A stretch of DNA of 56,677 nucleotides from Nemertoderma westbladi (lineage: Eukaryota > Xenacoelomorpha > Nemertodermatida > Nemertodermatidae). Positions within the stretch are counted from its first letter, which is position 1, and every line of letters begins with the position of its first letter. The notes beneath the pieces were generated by a model that saw only the letters and a program-made list of their open reading frames with translations, searched no databases and was not told where the DNA came from. The DNA lies in contig JAUCBJ010002274.1 in assembly GCA_032718475.1 (NCBI GenBank), forward strand, positions 1 to 56,677, written 5' to 3'. The position numbers and the translations under genes are program-made. Of this stretch, positions 50,011-56,677 are shown piece by piece.

Positions 50011-51170
50011 GAGGGAAGTCCTACTGGCTACTGGTGCAGTTTGTGCTTTCTTATCAGTCTATGTTTCTCTGTTACCAGTACAGTAATGGAACCGCAGTGC
50101 CCTAGTGTGTAATTCGACCCTACAGTACGCTAGCTCGCGCTGTCGCCCAACAGACGCCAGCTAGCGCTTAGATGATGAACTTATATAATTCGTTCAACTC
50201 AGAAATCAATCACTCAGGCAATAGATAGGGAAAATAAAGCTAGATGAAAGTATAGTTTTTCAAAACAGGTTTTCTGGGGCACAAAATCCATTGGAAAATA
50301 TTTGAAAATGATCTGATTATAAATGCTTGCTCTAGTCCTCTACGTAGGCAAAAATTTAAAAAACAAGTAACCAGCACTTTTCAGTTAAATCACAAAATTT
50401 TTAATTCACTTATACGATGCTATTAGTTGAGATTTTCAGGTTTTCTGGGGCGCTGATTCTAATCGAATACATTTCTAATTTGCCAGATCATTGCTACTTG
50501 TATTCTTCGGCTTAATTTGACAAATTTTGGTGCTAGCACCAAATTTCATACCCATCACAAAAAAGTACAAGTTTAAAATTTCCAGTGCTGCTTTTATTGA
50601 TTCCATCGGTTTCAGCCATTCGCATTCGCGTTGATTGAATCCAGGACAAGAGTTTGTGTTGGATTAAAGGATGTGATGGCATTAGTCCTACAATTGCGCC
50701 AATAAAAGATAAGTTATTTTCGGTAAAATAAACTTATAGTTCGAGGTTAAGACCCCTAGATCCCTTCCTATAATAAATGTATAATAACAAACACCTCGAA
50801 AAATACAGCTTGCAAACACATTGAAATCAAGGATTAAAGGATCTATCAGCTGGGTAAAATGTTATACAGAGACAGGTAGATCCCACTCTGTATTCCCTCT
50901 GGTTTTACAGATTAATATAATTAATGTTGGCCAAGCAAGTCATTAACTCACCTCCCTCGCGGAGTTGTAAATTCAACAATTATTACTAGCTGAGTATATA
51001 TAGTACCATTAATGGTAACTAACACTATGTGTGTAACTAAAATTCATTCCGCTAACCCGCCACCTTAACATAGCGCAGGCAGTGAGTTACCTTGTAGATA
51101 TTCCCTTAGTAAGCTCTGGGAAGATGTATTCAGCTGATGGGATAATAGAATCCAAACTAACCAAGTTAAG
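50011..51170. other. Non-coding region
   Basis: AT-rich, with ttttctggggc repeated at about 50270 and 50445 and a gctagc-rich palindromic patch near 50130-50165. Nothing codes convincingly. Confidence 0.5.
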
Positions 51171-51370
51171 GGGGGGGGGGGGGGGGGGGGGGTTATCGCT
51201 GTCTTTCTGTCTATCAGTTTGTCCGTCAAAATTTAGAAGACAGACAGACGGACATGCTGTCAAACAGACATATTAGATGCCACCAAACATTAAAACTGAC
51301 ATCAGAAATGAAATCACCGACCCCGAAAACCCCCATATTGATATTTTTAGTGAGTTGGTATGAAGCCATA
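51171..51370 (+). repeat. Poly-G tract plus a lone ~150-bp repeat monomer
   Basis: A 22-base G run at 51171-51192 is followed by gacagacagacggacatg, aacattaaaactgacatc and accgaccccgaaaaccccca. This is a divergent single copy of the ~150-170 bp repeat arrayed at 13680-14730. Confidence 0.65.
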
Positions 51371-52440
51371 GTGTCAATCATTACTGACCGATTAACAAAC
51401 TTCAGACAGTCAGGTTTGAGCGGAAAGGTTCAAATTTTAATGCAAATTATCTCGGAATTACATTTCACGATATTTCAATTTTTCAAAATACTACTCCTCC
51501 GCCGTTTTTCAATTCCAAATTCGATAATTTATGGCTCGTTTGAAAGGTTTTTTGAACATCTTGAAAAATTATCCAGCACCTTTTTGAAAAATTTTTTTTT
51601 TTAATATTATTGAAAATTTTAATAAATTTTATTAATTTTAATTAATAAATTTAATTAATTTACGTAAAAATTTAAAGTTTAAAAAATTAGCTGGATAATT
51701 TTTGTAGAAACGATGGTCCTGAGTCCAAAAAAGTTGGTTTCAAGAAAATTCGATAAATATTAAGGGACTAGTAGTGTTTTAGTGAAATATTTAATTCCGC
51801 CACTCGCCGCTAGAGGGACACAAAAAAATTAAAAATTTCAATTTTTTTTGCCCTTTGGCCTTCCCCACGTTGGCTCAACACAACATAACAATGATATTGA
51901 CCTACAACACGAAGTTTGAGCTGCTTAAAAAAAACTCTCCTGAGGGGGTACCACCCACCCCCCCCCCCCCCCTTAATGTTTGCTTATAGTCTGGGTTGAA
52001 AGAGAAAGAGTGAGTGATTAAATAAACACTTGGCACAGAAAGTACATCCTTGTTAGTTGGCCCTTCCTCTATTGAATATAATTACTAGGTCATCTCTATC
52101 TATTTTTCATGTGCTCCAGCTGGTGTTTTATCTTTGTGCCTATGGCGCTTTTTCGTTTGTGACTATTTTTCGAGCCCTCATTATAGCGGGAAACGATAGT
52201 GGTCATCAAAACATTGCATCATGCAAAATTTTAACAAAATCATTAGAGCCGTTTTATGTTATTTCGCTCCAAAATATTACTATTACTACTACTACTACTA
52301 TTACTAAAATTATTACATCAAATTCTTATTATATTACTTACATTACAGAAAAAAGAAAGTAACCTTCGCTTCCTAATAAAGTTGTTGGAAAATAAATATA
52401 GAAAGTAAAGTAATATAATGTTAATTGTACTTTAATTTTA
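51371..52440. other. Non-coding AT-rich region
   Basis: Contains a CCGCTAGAGGGA motif near 51808, a poly-C run at 51957-51972 and an ACT/ATT trinucleotide run at 52278-52305. There is no supported gene. A pyrimidine-rich tract and AG near 52441 could be a 3' splice site for the ORF that follows. Confidence 0.45.
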
Positions 52441-52534
52441 GTAAATATAGCTAAGCCTGCCAGTAATTCGTTAAATTTGAAAGTAAACATTGCATTGCAA
52501 GACGAAATAAAGGAAATCCTGCAAGGATTAAAAC

Positions 52535-52921
52535 ATGGAATACGAGATGAGAAGCTGCTTCTATAAGAAGGCAGAGGGAGACCAAGACATCATCCGACTT
52601 CAACGTAGGTTTATCAATGCGCATGAGAACGCGATGACCACAACCTACGGGACGCATGGACTAGTGCAAACCGTCAAAAGAAGTTTATATTCTGTCACTG
52701 GATCGAATGGGAATCCCAAGCTCGACCAAGTAACACAAGGAAGAGAGCCTTGGACAGGGTTCATTGGAGTTGTGATAGAGACCGGTGTCATGATTTATGA
52801 CGCGGAAGGAAAGCTCGGAGATATTCGCTACCTACATATCTGCAATTTAGCAGGTAATGTTTTCATATTTGAATTAGGAACCTTCACTAGCGGGCCAGAT
52901 GGAACCGATGGCACTCCTTAA
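52535..52921 (+). CDS. Unidentified ORF interrupted by Merlin
   Basis: 128 codons, no recognised family; the sequence is mixed and protein-like (IGVVIETGVMIYDAEGKLGD). The last codons (from 52910) belong to the Merlin end, so the native frame would instead continue at 56393 with EIECLP and a stop. CAG|GTAATG at about 52853 would be a good 5' splice site, making this possibly an internal or terminal exon. It may also be the remnant of another element. Low confidence. Confidence 0.3.
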   Translation: MEYEMRSCFYKKAEGDQDIIRLQRRFINAHENAMTTTYGTHGLVQTVKRSLYSVTGSNGNPKLDQVTQGREPWTGFIGVVIETGVMIYDAEGKLGDIRYLHICNLAGNVFIFELGTFTSGPDGTDGTP

Positions 52922-53044
52922 ATATAGGGTACCCTACTTTTTTTTTCAACATTTTTTCTATATGTACCGGTAACTATTTATTAGGCCTACCTCTGTACTT
53001 ATATAATTTATTACAATTATTATTATTAGCCTATTGGTTAAACG

Positions 53045-53861
53045 ATGTTGTTAAAGGAACTTGCCAAGGTTATTGTATCGACAGAGATGTCGCTGGAATG
53101 GCTACAACAGAAACACTGTATAAGGAACCATCCACCACCCTGTGCGACCTGTAACAGGGATATGTCACATGTCGTCGATGCGTCGAATGGCGAAGGGTAC
53201 ATTTACCAGTGTCCCACATACTGGAAGAAGAAGGCGATTCGGATCAATTCATACTGGTCTGGATCTAGGATGTCGCTGCCGGAACTGGTCCAGTTACTTT
53301 GGTGCTGGGCCAATAAAAACATCCAGGCCATGGAAATGATCCCGTGCAGCGAACCGACTGTAATACAGTGGTACTTCCGGGACATCGCCTTGTGGTGGCT
53401 TGTTCACCACATCTTATCAGCGGACCGGGCATTATCGTCGAGATCGACGAGAGCCTCATAGTGAAGCGGAAGGTGAACATGTGCCACATGGTGCCCAAGC
53501 AGTGGGTATTTGGCGCCATCTGCCCCTCTACACAGGAGGGCTTCCTCCAGATTGTCGACGACCGCTCGGCAGCTACATTGCTGCCCCTTATCGGGAACAA
53601 TATTGCGCCCGGATCTATAATTCATTCCGATGGATGGGCAGCGTACCACGGGATCAGTGCTATGCCAAACATGGGTTACACACACCAAGTCATGTTCCAT
53701 AACGATAACTTCATCGACCCAGTTACCGGCGTCTGCACCAACCACGTCGAGTGCTACTGGAAGAACTGTAAGCGCCGATTCAAGTCGCTGTGTTGTGTCG
53801 GTGTGTCCAGGGGACCATGCTGCCCAGTCACCTAGACGTGTTCATGTGGCGCAAGTTGTAA
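53045..53861 (+). pseudogene. Merlin (ISXO2-like) transposase, frameshifted
   Basis: The N-terminal part (frame from 53045) has CATCNRDM...YIYQCP, a two-Cys-pair zinc-ribbon-like region, and KKAIRINSYWSGSRMSLPEL. At about 53413-53420 a one-base loss shifts the frame to that of 53344-53835. That frame carries the DDE core: GPGIIVEIDESLI (Asp and Glu), IIHSDGWAAYHG (Asp) and CTNHVECYWK (Glu). A second shift near 53790 is needed to reach the C-terminal LPSHLDVFMWRKL, which ends at 53861. The catalytic residues are present, but the two shifts and the LINE make this copy inactive. Confidence 0.88.
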
Positions 53862-53865
53862 AAGT

Positions 53866-54499
53866 TGTTAAAGTCATTGCTGGTGACCTGAATGCGCAAA
53901 TTGGCCCAGAAGACATCAAGGGTTACACCTATAACACCAGTTCTAACAGAAAGGGGTTTTTACTTTTAGACCTAATGGAAGAATGTGAATTGATACCAAC
54001 AAACAACACATTCGAAAAGAGTCAGGGGAAGCTATGGACCTTTCAATACCCTAATGGAACCAAAGCACATCTGGATTACATACTTATAAACAAAAAGTGG
54101 AGAAACAGCATGATCAACTGCGAGGTATACAGCTCATTCAACCTAATTGGTTTGGACCACAGAATTGTGACTGCAGAGATCAGACTCAGTTTGAGAGCGA
54201 GCAAACCCAGGACAAGCAAGCAAATCAACTATGACTGGGAGAAACTCAGAACTGACAATGCAGTAAAGGATGCTTATACAGTAGAAGTTCAAAACCGCTT
54301 TGAAGCACTTCAGTCAATGGAGGAAGACCAATCCACCGATTCAATATACCAGAATATAATAACAGCCCACAAGGAATCAGCTAAGAGGCATATCCCCCAG
54401 AAACCCAAACGAATACAGTATGTGCCATGGCAAAACTCTGAGGTTACTTGTAAGAGAGAAGATCTTAAGATAGCCTACAAAGTTAAAACCAAACAATAA
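53866..54499 (+). pseudogene. LINE (in Merlin): endonuclease C-terminus
   Basis: Motifs VIAGDLNAQIG, AHLDYILINKKW and GLDHRIVTAEIRLSLR are the last three APE-type endonuclease blocks; the first half is missing. Linker sequence toward RT follows and stops at 54499. Confidence 0.82.
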
Positions 54500-54546
54500 C
54501 AACCGAAAACATTAACAAGGTTGAGAAAGCTAAGGACGATCTTAAA

Positions 54547-55092
54547 TTGGCCTACAACATCAGCCAGGAAAAGTACATACAGGATAAAACTGAAGCAATT
54601 ACAACTGCTCACATACAGCAACAATCAAGACTTACCTGGCAAACTGTAAAAGAGGTATCTGGTCGGAAAAGTTGTGCAAAGGGCCTCAAAGCTGATAGTC
54701 CTGAAGAACGTGTTGGGAAGTGGAAAAATCACTTCAGCAACTTGCTTGGGCAGCCACCAAACATCGACGTCAGCCTTACAAGGAAAATATATGACAAGAC
54801 ACTACCTATAGAAACAGGGGACTTCACACCTGCCAAACTCCAAAGAAGCATTAAAAGCATGTCCAATAATAAAGCGAGTGGATTAGATGAAATCCCAGCA
54901 GAGGTATGGAAAACCGGAGTGCTAAACAGACCATTATTGGATGTTTGCAACCAGATGTTAAAAGGGGAAAAGCCACCACCAATTTGGACTAAAGGTCAAC
55001 TAAAGCCTCTCCCCAAGAAAGGAGACCTCGGCATACCAACAAACTATCGTGGGATCTGTCTGCTTAGTGGTAGCTGCCAAAATATGCAATAA
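54547..55092 (+). pseudogene. LINE (in Merlin): RT N-terminal part
   Basis: Contains NNKASGLDEIPAEVWKTG and LPKKGDLGIPTNYRGICLL, the entry of RT. It frameshifts at about 55065, and the next frame (55049-55789) continues the same protein. Confidence 0.85.
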
Positions 55093-55789
55093 AATGGTTC
55101 TATATAGGATTAGGCCTCACATAGAGAAACTACTGCGTAAGAGCCAAAACGGATTTCAACCAAGTAGATCAACAATAGCTCAGATACTTGCACTACGGAG
55201 ACTGATTGAAGGAATTAGGTCAAAGACCGCAGTCATGACTTTTGTGGACTTCAAGAAGGCATTTGACTCCATCCATAGAGGTAAAATGCTTGAAATCCTA
55301 AGAGCTTATGAAATACCAGAAGTAATTGTTGCTGGCATTGGATTGTTATGTTGTGAAACAGAAGCGCAGGTACTCTCACCAGATGGTGAAACTGAGTTTT
55401 TCTCAATCCTGGCTGGTGTACTGCAAGGTGACACATTAGCACCATTATTATTTGTAATTGTGCTGGATTACGCAATGAGGACAGCCACAAAGGGTGAAGA
55501 TCTGGGATTCACACTTCAAGAACGCAGAAGTAGTAGATATCTGGCAACTACATTTACAGACACCGACTTTGCGGATGACATCACCCTGCTCTCTAATACG
55601 CTAGCAGATGCACAGCTTTTACTAAATAAAGTGGAGAGGGCTGCTAAGGAGGTTGGATTGCATATAAATGCTACCAAGACCGAATTCATGACCTTTAATG
55701 TTGATGGAAACTTGACAACCATTGATAATAATCAACTAAGGAAGGTCGATGACTTCCAGTACCTTGGATCATGGATAGAGAGTAGATAA
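55049..55789 (+). pseudogene. LINE (in Merlin): RT catalytic core
   Basis: SQNGFQPSRSTIAQILALRR, motif A in FVDFKKAFDSIHRG, VLQGDTLAPLLF, the catalytic pair in FTDTDFADDITLLSN, then GLHINATKTEFM and FQYLGSWIESR followed by a stop. The polymerase residues are intact, but the flanking frames are broken. Confidence 0.87.
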
Positions 55790-55818
55790 AAGGACATAGA
55801 AGTTAGGAAAGCAAAGGC

Positions 55819-56293
55819 TTGGGTAGCTCTATCAAAAATGGATACCATCTGGAAATCAGATCTCTCAGGCACCTGAAGACTAAGTTCTTTAGAGCCACAG
55901 TGGAAAGTGTATTTTTATACGGGGGTGAGACCTGGACACTGACTAAATCACTTGAACAACGAATTGATGGTTGCTACACAAGACTACTAAGGGCAGCCCT
56001 AAACATCAGCTGAAGACAACACATGACAAACACCGAGCTTTATGGTACAATACCACCTGTATCAACCACCCTCCGTGAATGCAGATTAAGATTCAGTGGG
56101 AACTGCTGGCATACCAGATCTACTTCTCTGGCAACCAACTCATGGAAAGCGTAGTCGTGGACGACCGGCCATAACATATATAGATCAGCTTGAAAGGGAT
56201 ACTGAACTTGGGAGAAACGAAATTGCGACAACTATGGAGAATCGGGAAGCCTGGAAGGATCTCATTTCCACTCTCCGAGTTCGCTCGACCTAG
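55819..56293 (+). pseudogene. LINE (in Merlin): RT C-terminal remnants
   Basis: Two frames carry the family's end region: LKTKFFRATVESVFLYGGET with CYTRLLRAALN, then TAGIPDLLLWQPTHGKRSRG and ENREAWKDLISTLR. Stops and shifts separate them. Confidence 0.8.
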
Positions 56294-56392
56294 TAGTAAT
56301 AAAGTCTTAAGAATAACATAAAATCTGACATCAGCATTTTCCATTTTTGAAAAAAAAGTAGGGTCCCCTATATTAAGGAGTGCCGAACCGAT

Positions 56393-56677
56393 GAGATAGA
56401 ATGTCTACCATGAGCAGTGAAAGAACTCATATTAGATCCAAAGATTATTCTCTATAGATCACAGGTGTCCTAAGGATTTATCCGAAGTAACTAGATGAAA
56501 GGTTGGGGCAACTTTGGACTCTCGGGTCCTTTTCTCCGCAGCAATGAAGTCGCCAGACACTTCCAAAGGTTTGGGAATGGTGGAAAGGTCAGACCGAAGG
56601 TCTGCAGGATCCATCTCAGTAGCATTAGGAATGCACGACCCAGATGCGATGAAATACGAAGCTTATCTAAAGCGATA
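56393..56677. other. Flank beyond Merlin
   Basis: About 285 bp continuing the sequence interrupted at 52909. No recognisable coding region or element is seen. Confidence 0.4.

Larger units (their letters stand above)
53862..56330 (+). mobile_element. RTE-like LINE inside Merlin, decayed
   Basis: 5'-truncated within the endonuclease and ending near (tag)/taataaag at 56295-56310. The protein is spread over at least five frames (53866-54499, 54547-55092, 55049-55789, 55819-56013, 56096-56293). It is related to, but a different subfamily from, the LINE copies at 16936 and 36308. The exact ends and TSD could not be fixed; taaagtc occurs near both ends (53869; 56303). Confidence 0.8.
52910..56384 (+). 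mobile_element. Merlin DNA transposon containing a LINE insertion
   Basis: Terminal inverted repeats of about 40 bp: left ggcactccttaaatataggg (52910) and right, in complement, ggcactccttaatatagggg (56384). Both continue with accctac or similar and a T/A run. A perfect 8-bp TSD GAACCGAT flanks it (52902-52909 and 56385-56392). The 8-bp TSD, the GG-starting ends and the ISXO2/IS1016-like transposase together identify the Merlin superfamily. A LINE occupies about 53862-56330, leaving about 1 kb of Merlin. Confidence 0.92.

Overview
This window looks like animal (metazoan) nuclear DNA, probably from an invertebrate; I cannot name the species. It is AT-rich and has no operons, ribosome-binding sites, rRNA genes or complete tRNA genes. 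It carries a typical animal set of mobile elements: a BEL/Pao-type LTR element, a Ty3/Gypsy element (Mag / K02A2.6-like), RTE-like endonuclease-RT LINEs, a Merlin DNA transposon, a tRNA-derived SINE, foldback elements and MITEs. Long satellites lie between them. Almost everything identifiable is mobile or tandemly repeated. The only host-gene hints are one possible ankyrin-type first exon (46126-46232, minus) and an unidentified ORF (52535-52921).

Layout. 1-4240: a 48-bp minisatellite, then a decayed non-LTR RT C-terminus (minus) split by a 1.84-kb foldback element with a 9-bp target duplication. 4241-12924: one 22/14-bp satellite array split by a 5,018-bp Gypsy element with identical 200-bp LTRs and TSD GTATT. 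13340-15710: a putative inverted-repeat element holding ~150-170 bp tandem repeats and a nested MITE. 16011-35950: two tandem copies of a ~436-bp unit. The second copy is broken first by a MITE carrying a LINE (13-bp TSD), then by a 15,864-bp LTR element (19791-35654; LTRs ~1.13 kb; TSD GAATG). 36308-40212: a second copy of the same LINE subfamily, itself interrupted by a fragment of a different LINE. 40234-40544: SINE. 41205-43735: a 1.3-kb GTGACA hexamer array fused to the 22/14-bp satellite in reverse orientation. 43736-52440: mostly non-coding, with poly-G tracts and a ~1.2-kb long inverted repeat. 52910-56384: a Merlin element (8-bp TSD GAACCGAT) containing a decayed LINE.

Most unusual: the 15.9-kb element. 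Its single long ORF keeps BEL-type Gag and protease and is fused in frame to the linker that normally lies between RNase H and integrase; RT, RNase H and integrase are missing. In their place are four near-identical 1.23-kb inverted-repeat units. Each holds six 14-bp motifs resembling the RFX X-box (GTTACCATGGTAAC type), evenly spaced at 146-156 bp, about 24 sites over 5 kb. Downstream lie unrecognised ORF remnants and then the 3' LTR. I read it as a large non-autonomous LTR element carrying a periodic binding-site-like array.

Relative ages can be read from the nesting: RT fossil before foldback; satellite before Gypsy; 436-bp duplication before MITE before LINE, and before the giant LTR element; Merlin before its internal LINE.
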